Source: Pseudomonadota bacterium
GTDB lineage: Bacteria; Desulfobacterota; Syntrophorhabdia; Syntrophorhabdales; Syntrophorhabdaceae
Assembly: GCA_026388275.1 (NCBI GenBank)
Contig: JAPLKB010000016.1
Coordinates: 1-64,000 of the forward strand
Reading direction: 5' to 3'
DNA: 64,000 nt
Below the pieces are notes generated by a model. The model saw nothing but the letters and a program-made list of their open reading frames with translations. It searched no databases and had not been told where the DNA came from. Both the position numbers and the translations under genes were made by a program. Positions 17,678 to 26,710 of this stretch are shown piece after piece. Every line of letters begins with the position of its first letter. Positions within the stretch are counted from its first letter, which is position 1.

Positions 17678-18025
17678 TCATACCTTTTTAACCGGCTCCA
17701 CATCCACCTCGCCCCCGAAGGTATCGAGAAGGGCATCGTTCAGCTTCTTTACATCCTCTTCGTTTTCCAACACGACGACCAGTTCTCTGTCATCCAGAAC
17801 CTTTAATTTTCCATACTTTTTTACCACATCTATGACCTGCTGCGGGTCTGTGGTAACCCATCCCTTCATCCGGCGGACAAGTTCCTCACCGTTAAAAGCT
17901 CTTTCAATCGTAAGATCTACCCTTCTTTTTTTTGCTTCCCAGCCGACAAGTGCCGGCTGTGCAACCATGGGGGTAACAGGATCGTGCATTGCCGCGCATC
18001 TGAACCACAATTTAGCCCTGATCAT
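17678..18025 (-). CDS. Conserved-looking hypothetical protein, 115 aa
   Basis: A 115-residue soluble protein opening MIRAKLWFRCAAMHDPVTPM, with strong AAAGGAG five bases before the ATG. The second half alternates strands and helices (VIDVVKKYGKLKVLDDRELV, then VLENEEDVKKLNDALLDTF), like a small alpha/beta domain. I do not recognise the family. A repeat element starts 30 bp upstream of the gene. Composition matches neighbours, so it is probably a resident gene. Confidence 0.65.
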   Translation of the reverse strand: MIRAKLWFRCAAMHDPVTPMVAQPALVGWEAKKRRVDLTIERAFNGEELVRRMKGWVTTDPQQVIDVVKKYGKLKVLDDRELVVVLENEEDVKKLNDALLDTFGGEVDVEPVKKV

Positions 18026-18055
18026 ATTAACTCCTTTTTTTATTCGATCGATGTT

Positions 18056-18181
18056 ATTCTAATCCTAAATCAAAGATGAAATCAAGGCGGCAAGGAAGAA
18101 ACGACGTAGACGTACATAAATAGTACGTCGAGGAGATGATGACGAAGCCAACGATGATAGCGCTTTGATTTAGAATAGAAT
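18056..18181. repeat. MITE-like element, 126 bp
   Basis: Terminal inverted repeats at 18056-18075 and 18163-18181 differ by one gap and one mismatch (core CTAAATCAAAG). The centre is a 7-bp hairpin GACGTAC-ATAAATA-GTACGTC (18109-18129) followed by GAGGAGATGATGACGAAGCC. The same plan, with other termini, occurs at 49926-50063. Confidence 0.8.
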
Positions 18182-18272
18182 TACACATAAAGTAATAGTT
18201 TGCCTCTATAATGTCAAGCTGCTGTATAGACTATTCGGGAGTTTCCTGCTGATCCGGTTCATAGCTGGTCAT

Positions 18273-19076
18273 TCATTTCTTTCCAACAGCTTTGAAAAAG
18301 GTGTAGCAAAACACTCCATCCGGCTCTGTCGTTCGGTATAAGTCCTTTATTCCCTTGTCGAAAACATGCGGCTCAATTATTTCTGCCCTGATCGCCGATT
18401 CACGAACACCCTCTATCATGGCTGTAAATGTTTTTTTCGTGAAACCTTCGACCAGCCCAGGCTTGCTCGAATCAACATAGACCATCCTGGGAGATACATG
18501 GATTGAATTGTAGCCTGCGCCAAGTAAAAGCGGATAAAGTTCTCTCCCTATCATAGCATTTCCGCCGGCCCGGCGCTGCAATTCGACCTGACAATGAATC
18601 GCCTGGTGTGCGGCATCACTGTCAGGATGAAAATAGGCAGAACCATGGTCTCCTTCAATGACCGTGATTGTTCCACCAGGCCGCAGATAGTCGTTCAACG
18701 TCTGTAGTGCTATTATCGGCTTTACGAGATGCTCCAGGACAAAGCAGACAAAAACATGATCAAAGGAGTTTGGCCTATAGGGTAAATTGAAGATATCGCC
18801 CTGTTGGAATTGCACATTGTTCAAGCCTGCCATTGTGACTTTTTGCCTGGCTTCAGCAACAGAGACATTGGAAATATCTATGGAAGTAATCAAGGCGCCC
18901 GGGCTGTTTTTCGCCAGGGTAACTGTCTGCGCACCAATACCACAACCGGCTTCCAAAACACGGCTTCCTGCCGGATATGCAGTATCGGAATGCAACAAAT
19001 CGACAAGGGTGGATGCCTGATCCTGTAATCTTATATTTTCCCGATGATCGTAGCCGTGAACATATACTTTACTCAT
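18273..19076 (-). CDS. Class I SAM-dependent methyltransferase
   Basis: A 267-residue Rossmann-fold methyltransferase (Methyltransf_11/25 type). Motif I VLEAGCGIGAQTV binds SAM, followed by the acidic strand end ITSIDIS, motif II GDIFNLPY and motif III region LRPGGTITVIEGDHG. The substrate is unknown; similarity to the UbiE/arsenite class is only general. The start MSKVYVHGYDHRE has AGAGGAA upstream. It diverges from the J-like membrane protein gene with about 110 bp between the starts, so the two may share a control region. Confidence 0.88.
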   Translation of the reverse strand: MSKVYVHGYDHRENIRLQDQASTLVDLLHSDTAYPAGSRVLEAGCGIGAQTVTLAKNSPGALITSIDISNVSVAEARQKVTMAGLNNVQFQQGDIFNLPYRPNSFDHVFVCFVLEHLVKPIIALQTLNDYLRPGGTITVIEGDHGSAYFHPDSDAAHQAIHCQVELQRRAGGNAMIGRELYPLLLGAGYNSIHVSPRMVYVDSSKPGLVEGFTKKTFTAMIEGVRESAIRAEIIEPHVFDKGIKDLYRTTEPDGVFCYTFFKAVGKK

Positions 19077-19184
19077 TGTTCCTCTAAAAAATCATAGAAG
19101 TATATGCAATGTCAAGCTGCTGTATAAGAAAATCGTTTAAAAATTGGAGCGGATAGGATAAAATCACATTTGACAGGTTCCAAC

Positions 19185-20021
19185 ATGGATGACTTGATAA
19201 AAAACTGCTATCAAACACTCGGGCTTTCACCGGATGCATCAAGAGAAGAGATTGAAGAAGCCTTTGCAAAAATCAAGAATAAGTTTAGCACAAAAGAAGA
19301 AGGGTGGGAAAAGCTAAAGGAAATAAGCTGGGCATATGAGACCCTGATTGATTACATTACCGCTACTGCCGGAAAAGAAAATATTTCGGGGAGTAAGATA
19401 AAATCAAAGAAACGCAGAGACAGCAGCGAACCGGATACTACAACCTTTAAGGACTTCTTCTTTTCCGTTGGAGAAAAGATCAACCCCTTCGTTTTTGCCG
19501 GCAGGGTCTTTGTTTTTCTTATAACCATTATATGGGGCTTTAAATATATTACACATTCTGTTAATAGCAATTATGCCGGAGAGTCCTTTCTCCATAATGT
19601 AAGCCTCCCTTTCCATGAAGCCGGGCATATTATCCTTTCACCCTTTGGAGATTTTATGGGCGTGCTTGGTGGAAGTCTCTTTCAAATCCTTATCCCTGCA
19701 ATTTGTATGGGAGCATTTTTAAAGCAGAGCGATGTATTCAGCGCCTCTATTTCTCTATGGTGGATTGGGCAGAACTTTATCGATTGCTCGCCCTATATAA
19801 ACGATGCCCGCGCCCAGGTGCTAATGCTGCTGGGGGGTGTAACAGGCCAGGATGCACCCGGCTACCATGACTGGAATAACATCCTGGGAACACTCGGCTT
19901 ATTAAAACTTGACCATGTAATAGCCAATATATCCCATTGGTTCGGGATATTATTGATGCTCATTTCTTTCCTATGGGGAGGATTATTACTCTGGCTCCAA
20001 TGGAAAAATATAGATTCGTAA
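19185..20021 (+). CDS. J-domain-like / HEAGH membrane protein (M50-like)
   Basis: A 278-residue protein from the ATG at 19185 (a TTG at 19170 is less likely). Residues 1-60 have the helix pattern of a J domain (CYQTLGLSPDASREEIEEAF, then LKEISWAYETL), but the HPD tripeptide is missing, so it should not stimulate DnaK. After a basic linker and a membrane segment comes LPFHEAGHIILSPFGDFMG, an HExxH-type zinc motif in a hydrophobic context. It is followed by GGSLFQILIPAI, WWIGQNFIDCSPYINDARA, GQDAPGYHDW and a last membrane segment. I take it as a putative site-2-protease-like membrane metalloprotein. The 3' end is duplicated downstream. Confidence 0.7.
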   Translation: MDDLIKNCYQTLGLSPDASREEIEEAFAKIKNKFSTKEEGWEKLKEISWAYETLIDYITATAGKENISGSKIKSKKRRDSSEPDTTTFKDFFFSVGEKINPFVFAGRVFVFLITIIWGFKYITHSVNSNYAGESFLHNVSLPFHEAGHIILSPFGDFMGVLGGSLFQILIPAICMGAFLKQSDVFSASISLWWIGQNFIDCSPYINDARAQVLMLLGGVTGQDAPGYHDWNNILGTLGLLKLDHVIANISHWFGILLMLISFLWGGLLLWLQWKNIDS

Positions 20022-20192
20022 TGTCCCGGATTGCTCGATAGCACGCACGGCGTGCGAGAGGGGAAGGCTCCACGAGCTTTGCTTGTGGAGGGGGCGACGC
20101 AAGCCCCGGTAATAGTCAGGGATATTATTGATGCTCATTTCTTTCCTATGGGGAGGATTATTACTCTGGCTCCAGTGGAAAAATATAGATTC
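19944..20192. repeat. 74-bp direct repeat flanking a small repeat element
   Basis: Bases 19944-20017 and 20119-20192 are identical except for one A/G difference. Between them (20018-20118) lies a 101-bp copy of the GCTCAC-type repeat family. The first copy is the last 25 codons of the J-like/HEAGH gene; the second is an orphan copy that would also end NIDS-stop. Confidence 0.9.
20018..20118. repeat. Repeat element, family A copy 3 (no terminal repeats)
   Basis: Contains GCACGC-ACG-GCGTGC (20041-20055), GGCTCCACGAGCTTTGCTTG and GGGGGCGACGCAAGCCCCGG. At the first hairpin the other copies have GCTCAC..GTGAGC, so both arms have changed together. It lacks the ATACCAA ends seen at 13.6 and 16.1 kb. 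Confidence 0.75.
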
Positions 20193-20330
20193 CTGACAGG
20201 TAAACCCGTGGTTCCGGCTTACAGGTGTTACAGCAACAAAATCGTTAATAATAATTCTTTTTCACTTTGAGTGGGTAAACCGTTGGTTGTCCTGCTGTAG
20301 TGTGTGCCTGCTTGTTGAGTATACGGCCTT

Positions 20331-20804
20331 TTACTTTGATCGTAAATTACTGGAAGAAGTGTGGGACAGGGGGTATTCCTTCTCAAATTCGAATAATTCA
20401 AATCCTACTCCTCCCGGGCCTTCAAAAAAAATTAATCGGAGTAACCCCAGTTCTGTATGCGTAAAACCGGTTTTGGGAAACTCCTCAGAAACAGCGTATC
20501 CGTGGGTTTGAAGTTTCTGCCGCCAAGCCGGTACATCCGTTACCCTCAGGCATATATGAGGAATCCCAACCACATGGCCCATCGGGTGAACAGGGAAATC
20601 GGGACGCGGTGTAACGTTCGGTTCTGTCAGTAGTTCTATCACCTGCTGATCACCAGCATGAACAAGGGCTCGTTCCCCCGGCCCGATACTGCCTCGCGGG
20701 CCGCGTGTCAACAAACGAAACCCCATTATATCAGTGAAAAAAGAGATTGCCTCATCGATGTTGTCAACCCACATGCCCACATGATGGATATTGGTACATT
20801 TCAT
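20331..20804 (-). CDS. VOC-family (glyoxalase/bleomycin resistance-like) protein
   Basis: A 157-residue vicinal-oxygen-chelate protein. It starts KCTNIHHVGMWVDNIDEAIS, with the first metal-ligand His, and contains HICLRVTDVPAWRQKL and ends with FFEGPGGVGFELFE, the last strand with the metal-ligand Glu. It probably binds a divalent metal and acts on a small molecule or CoA ester (methylmalonyl-CoA epimerase relatives share the pattern), but no pathway is evident. The ATG at 20804 with AAGGGAG upstream is preferred to 20822. Confidence 0.83.
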   Translation of the reverse strand: MKCTNIHHVGMWVDNIDEAISFFTDIMGFRLLTRGPRGSIGPGERALVHAGDQQVIELLTEPNVTPRPDFPVHPMGHVVGIPHICLRVTDVPAWRQKLQTHGYAVSEEFPKTGFTHTELGLLRLIFFEGPGGVGFELFEFEKEYPLSHTSSSNLRSK

Positions 20805-21199
20805 TATAACTCCCTTCATCAAATATATGCGCAGGAAACGTTCTTATGGAAGTCAATAAACTCTTCCGCCAAGATTTTACTCATGTTCCACCTTTATTCT
20901 ATTTTCCTTCTATTTCAAATATTTTGCAAGGGAGAATCCAACGATTGTCAGTTAATATCTTTAATGCTTTGGAGAACATTGATTTCGCGGATAACAGGAA
21001 GACATTAGTAAAATTTCACGTTTTTTCTTATTAAAAATAAAAATAGCAAAATTATTGCATGCACTTATACAGTATATAGCCTTTTCTGTAAATCTGAGCA
21101 TTATTTATTGAAAATGTACCACTGTGCAGAGATGTCGTAAAGATAGCCTATTTAGAACTTTTTATTGAATATTCAGATTTTTCCGGCTATATTGGAGCG
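20805..21199. other. Non-coding spacer
   Basis: AT-rich and without a credible gene. It should contain the divergent promoters of the VOC gene (minus) and the MFS gene (plus), but I cannot place either with confidence. Confidence 0.45.
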
Positions 21200-22384
21200 A
21201 TGATCAGGTTCGGTTCGTTAAAAGGTATATCATTCCTATATCTCCTATTCCTAAGCTCTCTCTGGTCTATCAATTTTATCGGCAGAACCATCCTCTCCCC
21301 TGTCTTACCGTTGATTGAAGATGAGTTCCTCATCAGTCATGCAAAGGCGAGTAGTATTTTTATATTTCTCTCTATCGGCTATGGGATATCGGTGTTTTTG
21401 TCCGGGCTGCTTTCCGGGGTATTTGGTTACAAAAAATCCATTATAGTCTCCTTGCTAGTAACAGCCCTTATGTTTTTCCTGATTCCCCTCGTCAAGACCT
21501 TTACTTTTCTTTACGTTGTCGCCTTCATTATCGGGATCGCAACAGGCATCTATATCCCGGCTGTTATTCCCCTTATTACCAGCTATTATGAAGAAAATAT
21601 CTGGAGCAAGACGATTGCAATTCACGATTCGGCTGCTTCAATAGGGGTTTTTGCAGCCCCATTGATTGCCCTTTTTCTCCTTCGTTTTTTCTATTGGCGG
21701 GGAGTTTTAGGGATAATGGGTTTTGTTTTTGTGGCTGCTGCAATTACATTCTACTTTCTCTTTAATGAGCTTACAGTCGCCCGTGTTACCAGGGCTGCTT
21801 TCGGTAAATTCATCAGAAGGCGGGCACTGTGGATTCTGAGCATCATCTGGGTATTTGCCGCATCAACAAGCATCGGGGTTTATTATGTCACCCCTTTATT
21901 TCTTACCAAGGAGCTTCATCTTGATTTAGGATACGCCAACACTATTTTCGGCATATCAAGGCTTGGCGGATTTGTTGTAGCCATTAGTTCAGGTTTTCTG
22001 GTTAGTCGGTTCAGTATACGTGCAATCATGGTCTCCATTTTGATTATTTCCGGTGCCTCTACGGCATTTGTAGCATTAGCGGGCATTAAGTTTGTCGGAA
22101 TAGCCCTTTTTCTCCAGGCAAGTTTCATTTATGGCTTTTTCCCAGCCGGGCTTATAGCGATTTCAAAGATTTTTGATTTAAATGTTCGAGGAATAGCCAC
22201 CGGTTTTATATTTGGGTTTGGTGTAATCATCGGTTGGGGGGTTACCCCATACCTTCTCGGACTTTCAGGTGATCTGCTGAGCTTCCAGTTTGGCATATTG
22301 ATACTTGGAATATTGGTTATTATGTCGAGCGGGCTTGTATTTTTTTTAGAAGAATTGAGCCCAAAAACTTCTCACAGGGCATGA
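21200..22384 (+). CDS. MFS transporter
   Basis: A 394-residue protein with about 12 hydrophobic segments. Family marks include FIGRTILSPVLPLIEDEFLI, the loop GVFGYKKSIIVSL between helices 2 and 3, and ISRLGGFVVAISSGFLVSRF in the second half. The substrate is unknown; it belongs to the general organic-anion type MFS. GGAGCG precedes the ATG. An SDR dehydrogenase gene follows after about 130 bp on the same strand and may be functionally linked. Confidence 0.87.
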   Translation: MIRFGSLKGISFLYLLFLSSLWSINFIGRTILSPVLPLIEDEFLISHAKASSIFIFLSIGYGISVFLSGLLSGVFGYKKSIIVSLLVTALMFFLIPLVKTFTFLYVVAFIIGIATGIYIPAVIPLITSYYEENIWSKTIAIHDSAASIGVFAAPLIALFLLRFFYWRGVLGIMGFVFVAAAITFYFLFNELTVARVTRAAFGKFIRRRALWILSIIWVFAASTSIGVYYVTPLFLTKELHLDLGYANTIFGISRLGGFVVAISSGFLVSRFSIRAIMVSILIISGASTAFVALAGIKFVGIALFLQASFIYGFFPAGLIAISKIFDLNVRGIATGFIFGFGVIIGWGVTPYLLGLSGDLLSFQFGILILGILVIMSSGLVFFLEELSPKTSHRA

Positions 22385-22516
22385 ATGCCAGCTGAAAGCT
22401 GCTATCCGCCTCAATACATACAATAACAATTTATCCTCATGAGACCGGGGGAGATACCTTGTTTGCACTTGAGTCATCATAACAATTTTTGCTATGATAT
22501 TTACTGGAGGAATCAC

Positions 22517-23272
22517 ATGAAACTTGAAGGAAGAGTTGCTTTACTTACAGCAGCAGCCGGCGCAGGCATTGGCCAGGCAGTTGCCAGAACATTCGCCCGG
22601 GAAGGCGCCCGCGTTGTAGTGACCGATGCTCATAAAGACCGGTCGATTTCAGTTGCCGAAGCACTCAAGCAAGAATATGGTATTGAAGCCCTCGGCATCG
22701 GATGTGATGTAACAAGCCGTAATGATGTGGAACGTTCTGTAAATATTGTGCTTGAGAAATTCGGTCACATAGATATACTCTTCAACAATGCAGGGACAAA
22801 CCGGCCTGTACAGATAGTGGACATGTCTGACGAGGAATGGGAACTGGTAATAAATGTATCACTGCGTGGAACATTCTATTGCTGCAGAGCAGTCCTGCCT
22901 GCCATGATGAAACAGAACTACGGGCGAATCGTGAGCGTCACATCTGTTGCAGCATTCAGGGGACTGAAGGCCGGACATGCCCACTATGCAGCTGCAAAAG
23001 CCGGGGTTATGGCATTTACACGATGCCTTGCCGCTGAAGCGGCACAATTCCATATAACTGCGAATACAATTGCGCCGAGTTTTATATATAATGAATTTAT
23101 TCCCCATATATACCCTGAAGAAGAAATAGAACGGATGTACGAGGAAATACCCTATCCGAGAAAAGGGACGCCACAGGACATTGCGAATACAGCCCTGTTC
23201 CTTGTCACCGATGAGGGTGAATATGTTACCGGTCAGACAATATGCGTTACCGGCGGAAGCTGGATGAGATAA
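22517..23272 (+). CDS. SDR-family oxidoreductase
   Basis: A 251-residue classical short-chain dehydrogenase/reductase. The cofactor site is a glycine-rich TAAAGAGIGQAVA variant of TGxxxGxG. The structural NNAG motif, catalytic Ser in VTSVAAF and Y-x3-K (HYAAAKAGV) are all present. It should oxidise or reduce a carbonyl/hydroxyl substrate with NAD(P), possibly a 3-hydroxyacyl derivative. The ATG at 22517 has CTGGAGG upstream; the longer frame from 22439 lacks support. It lies between an MFS gene and the Lon-like gene. Confidence 0.9.
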   Translation: MKLEGRVALLTAAAGAGIGQAVARTFAREGARVVVTDAHKDRSISVAEALKQEYGIEALGIGCDVTSRNDVERSVNIVLEKFGHIDILFNNAGTNRPVQIVDMSDEEWELVINVSLRGTFYCCRAVLPAMMKQNYGRIVSVTSVAAFRGLKAGHAHYAAAKAGVMAFTRCLAAEAAQFHITANTIAPSFIYNEFIPHIYPEEEIERMYEEIPYPRKGTPQDIANTALFLVTDEGEYVTGQTICVTGGSWMR

Positions 23273-23373
23273 CCATGCCGCTGACCGACCAGGAGAAAAG
23301 GGCTGAAATTGCTTAAGAAACAGAATAATATGATGAAAACCGGCAATACCGTAATAGCACAAAGGAGGCATAG

Positions 23374-25815
23374 ATGATTAACAAATTAAGCCCGGAAGAA
23401 CTTTACAAGCGTTGTGACCCAAATCTGTTTACATTCAACACAACAAATGAAATAAATGATTTTAAAGGAACTATCGGTCAGGAAAAGGCGCTGCGAGCCA
23501 TGGATTTCGGGCTTACCATGGATAGTAAAGGATTTAATATCTTTGCCCTTGGGGAGAGCGGGACAGGAAAAATGTCAACCATCCTGGCCCTGCTGAAAGA
23601 GAAAGCTTCACAAGAAAAGGTGCCGGATGACTGGTGCTATGTGTTCAATTTCAAAAACCCGGATGCGCCTATAGTCATCCCTCTCAGCTCAGGCATGGGA
23701 CTTTCCTTTCAAAAAGAAATGGATGGCTTTGTTAAGATACTAAGGATTGAGATACCAAAGGCTTTCGAATCAAAGGAATATGAAGAACAGAAGGGTAAAA
23801 TCATTGAACAGTTTCAGCAAAAGCAATCGGAATATTTTTCAAAACTTGACGAAGAAGCAAAGACAAGAGGCTTTGCTGTAAAGAGGGGACCGACAGGCGT
23901 TATTATTGTGCCCTTGAATGAAAAGGGCGAGATGTTCTCAAAAGAAGAATTCGAGGCCCTTGATGAAACGATTCGAAGACAGATGGAGGAAACAGGCAGG
24001 ATGCTCCAGGGACAACTGAATGATGCCGTCAGAATTCTCAAGGAAACGGACAAAATAGTAAGAGATATGCTGGCTAAACTTGAAAAGATGATAGCTCTCG
24101 ATATTGTGGGGCCTCTTGTTGAGGCAATGAAAAAGAAGTATAGCAAAAACGAGAAAATGCTTGCATACCTTGAGGATTTGAAAGAGGAAATATTATCACA
24201 CCTTGATGAGTTCAAGTCTGTTGGTGAAGAACAACAGCCAACGCCCCTGTCCTTTTTAAAGATGCCGCAGCAGGAAGTCTCCGTTACAAAGTATGCGGTA
24301 AACATGTTCGTAAATAACGGTGAAAACAAAGGTGCTCCTGTTGTTTTTGAAAGCAACCCCACATATCTGAACCTCTTCGGCAGGATAGAATACAAGGTGA
24401 CCTACGGGATGGCAACAACGGATTTTACTCTCATTAAGGCGGGTTCTGTCCATAAGGCAAACGGTGGTTATCTTGTAATCAATGCCACAGACCTTTTAAA
24501 GAACCCGTTCTCTTATGATGCACTGAAGAGAGCGCTTAAGAACAGGGAAATAAAAGTAGAGGATATTCTGGAGCAGTACAGAATGATTAGCACCTCTACC
24601 CTGAAACCTGAAGCGATACCTCTTAACGTAAAGGTCATCCTCATGGGTAATCCCCAGTTGTACTACCTCCTTTATGCATATGATGAAGAATCGAGGGAGC
24701 TTTTCAAGGTTAAGGCCGACTTTGACAGCAGGATTGACAGAACAACGGAAAATATAAATAAGTATGCTGCATTTATTGCACACTGCCAGAAAGAAGAAGC
24801 GCTTCTTCCTCTGGACAGGAGTGGGGTTGCAAAGATTATTGAATTCGGCTCCCGTTTTGCCGACCACCAGAACAAGCTGTCTGTGAAGTTCAGCGATATT
24901 CTGGATCTGCTCAGGGAATCACATTACTGGGCTCTTAAAGCAGGCAGCAGCATTATCGCAGCAGAACATGTATCCCTTGCAGTAGTGGAAGGTATTTACC
25001 GGGTAAACAGGGTTGAGGAAAGACTACGGGAAATGATGCTTGAAGGAACACTTATCGTGGATACGGAAGGCACCAGGATTGGACAGGTGAATGGTCTTGC
25101 CGTGCTTGATCTGGGAGATTACAGTTTCGGAAAACCTTCAAGGATAACTGCCAAGACATTTGCCGGAAGAGCCGGGGTTGTAAACATCGAGCGCGAAACA
25201 AAGATGAGCGGCAAAATCCACGAAAAAGCAATCATGATTATATCAAGTTATCTCGGTAGTAAATATGCAGTAAAAAAACCTATCAGTCTTTCGGCATCCA
25301 TTACTTTTGAGCAGCTCTATGAAATGATAGAAGGCGACAGCGCCACCTGCGCCGAATTATATACCCTTCTTAGCAGTATATCCGGGGCACCCCTGAAACA
25401 ATGTTTTGCCGTAACCGGCTCAATGGATCAGAATGGTGATGTTCAACCGATAGGCGGCGTAAATCAGAAAATTGAAGGCTTTTTTGAGCTTTGCAGGATG
25501 CGCGGGCTTGATGGAAGCCATGGCGTGATAATACCGAAGAAAAATGCTTTAAATCTCTTTCTCAAGGAAGAAGTGGTAAATGCAGTAAGGGACGGGAAAT
25601 TCGCTGTATACACAATTGATAAAATGGAAGAGGGGCTTGAGATACTTACCGGCATATCTGCCGGTGAAATTAACGAATCCGGGGAATATCCGGAAGGCAC
25701 TATTAATTACCTTGTTGCAAAGAGACTTCTGGAAATATCTGAGGCACTTGAGAAGAAAAAAGACAAGGAGAAAGAAGGGGAAACGGCTGCTTCGAAGGAC
25801 GGAAATGATAGTTAG
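23374..25815 (+). CDS. Lon-related ATP-dependent protease (LonB/AAA_32 type)
   Basis: An 813-residue protein with an N-terminal AAA_32-type ATPase (Walker A GESGTGKMS at 60-68), a long helical insertion rich in E and K (about 130-280), a second ATPase half and a C-terminal Lon protease domain. The catalytic dyad is S656 (EGDSATCAELY) and K699 (GGVNQKIEGF), 43 residues apart as in E. coli Lon. This is the bacterial soluble Lon-like family of unassigned substrate, not canonical Lon (no LAN domain). AAAGGAGG precedes the start. The last 25 residues are a charged tail. Confidence 0.92.
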   Translation: MINKLSPEELYKRCDPNLFTFNTTNEINDFKGTIGQEKALRAMDFGLTMDSKGFNIFALGESGTGKMSTILALLKEKASQEKVPDDWCYVFNFKNPDAPIVIPLSSGMGLSFQKEMDGFVKILRIEIPKAFESKEYEEQKGKIIEQFQQKQSEYFSKLDEEAKTRGFAVKRGPTGVIIVPLNEKGEMFSKEEFEALDETIRRQMEETGRMLQGQLNDAVRILKETDKIVRDMLAKLEKMIALDIVGPLVEAMKKKYSKNEKMLAYLEDLKEEILSHLDEFKSVGEEQQPTPLSFLKMPQQEVSVTKYAVNMFVNNGENKGAPVVFESNPTYLNLFGRIEYKVTYGMATTDFTLIKAGSVHKANGGYLVINATDLLKNPFSYDALKRALKNREIKVEDILEQYRMISTSTLKPEAIPLNVKVILMGNPQLYYLLYAYDEESRELFKVKADFDSRIDRTTENINKYAAFIAHCQKEEALLPLDRSGVAKIIEFGSRFADHQNKLSVKFSDILDLLRESHYWALKAGSSIIAAEHVSLAVVEGIYRVNRVEERLREMMLEGTLIVDTEGTRIGQVNGLAVLDLGDYSFGKPSRITAKTFAGRAGVVNIERETKMSGKIHEKAIMIISSYLGSKYAVKKPISLSASITFEQLYEMIEGDSATCAELYTLLSSISGAPLKQCFAVTGSMDQNGDVQPIGGVNQKIEGFFELCRMRGLDGSHGVIIPKKNALNLFLKEEVVNAVRDGKFAVYTIDKMEEGLEILTGISAGEINESGEYPEGTINYLVAKRLLEISEALEKKKDKEKEGETAASKDGNDS

Positions 25816-25848
25816 GGAGAAGGACAAAAATAGAATTGAGGGTATTGT

Positions 25849-25992
25849 ATGTTTTCTTTGAAAATGAAAGGCATGTTTTTATGCATCCTTTTGGAAAGCC
25901 TCTTATTTTTAAACGGTTGCAGTTCTATAAGACTTTTTTTTACAGGAGACTTGATATTAAAGAAATGGAAAAATACGATGGTTATATATTAA
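25849..25992 (+). CDS. Possible tiny lipoprotein, 47 aa
   Basis: An ATG at 25849 with GAGGG six bases upstream encodes 47 residues. The first 24 look like a lipoprotein signal: basic MFSLKMKG, then MFLCILLESLLFLNGCSS with lipobox LNGC. The mature part would be only about 24 residues. An overlapping 65-codon frame starting with TTG at 25836 is the alternative. It lies between the Lon-like gene and the PPOX-fold gene. Expression is uncertain. Confidence 0.3.
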   Translation: MFSLKMKGMFLCILLESLLFLNGCSSIRLFFTGDLILKKWKNTMVIY

Positions 25993-26022
25993 TTGTTATC
26001 AATCAAATAAGAGGAGGTCATA

Positions 26023-26523
26023 ATGACATATAGAATCAAACCCACAGAAACAAACAATGAAGAGTGTGAAGGCATTATCAAAGGGACATATCACGGAGTG
26101 TTGTCATTTAGCCATGAAAGCGAGCCCTATGCCGTACCGATTAACCACGCATATGAAGATGGATGCTTTTACTTTCACTGCGCTGTCGGCGGAAAAAAGA
26201 TTGATTTCATAAAAAGAAACCCATCTGTTGTGTATACCATTATGAAATATTATGGAACTCCGGAGGATTTTAAAAGCAGGAATAATTGTCATGGGAAATG
26301 GGAGAGCATAATAGCCTACGGTAATGCAAGGTATGTTGAGGATGAACAGGAACTTCAGGAAATATTAAATAATAAATTCCTGAAATATTACGGGAAAGAC
26401 AAACGTGAGATATCGCGTTCGTCCCTCCTGGAAACGAGAGTAATAGTGATGGAAGTAAAGAAGATGACAGCAAAAAGAGAATTGGAACCACATCAAAATG
26501 AATTTTATGAATGGGAAAAATAG
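26023..26523 (+). CDS. Pyridoxamine 5'-phosphate oxidase-fold flavoprotein (NimA-like)
   Basis: A 166-residue split-barrel flavin-binding protein. The stretch GVLSFSHESEPYAVPINHAY followed by GCFYFHCAVGGKKIDFIKRN is the standard opening of the PF12900/NimA-like group, which includes nitroimidazole reductases. It likely binds FMN or F420/haem and its substrate is unknown. AGAGGAGG stands seven bases before the ATG. The gene is monocistronic; the sequence just after its stop (GACCGAACGGGGACAG) recurs near 45.36 kb. Confidence 0.86.
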   Translation: MTYRIKPTETNNEECEGIIKGTYHGVLSFSHESEPYAVPINHAYEDGCFYFHCAVGGKKIDFIKRNPSVVYTIMKYYGTPEDFKSRNNCHGKWESIIAYGNARYVEDEQELQEILNNKFLKYYGKDKREISRSSLLETRVIVMEVKKMTAKRELEPHQNEFYEWEK

Positions 26524-26710
26524 TGACCGAACGGGGACAGTTGTTTTCTTTGCGTTGTCTCCTATGTAAGTCGCTTTTATTTGCTAATTCGTAACTCTGC
26601 ACAAAAAGTCATATACTCGATTAGTAGGCGCTAAGCGGGCAGTCAACAGCGAATTCTCCTGTTTCATTTTTATCAAAAGTACGCATCAACCGGTTGAACT
26701 ATAAATGAAT

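Noticed and set aside
25836-26033. A 65-codon frame from a TTG before the PPOX-fold gene
   Set aside because: It would overlap the good ribosome binding site and start of the next gene. The overlapping lipobox frame is at least as likely, and neither is certain.
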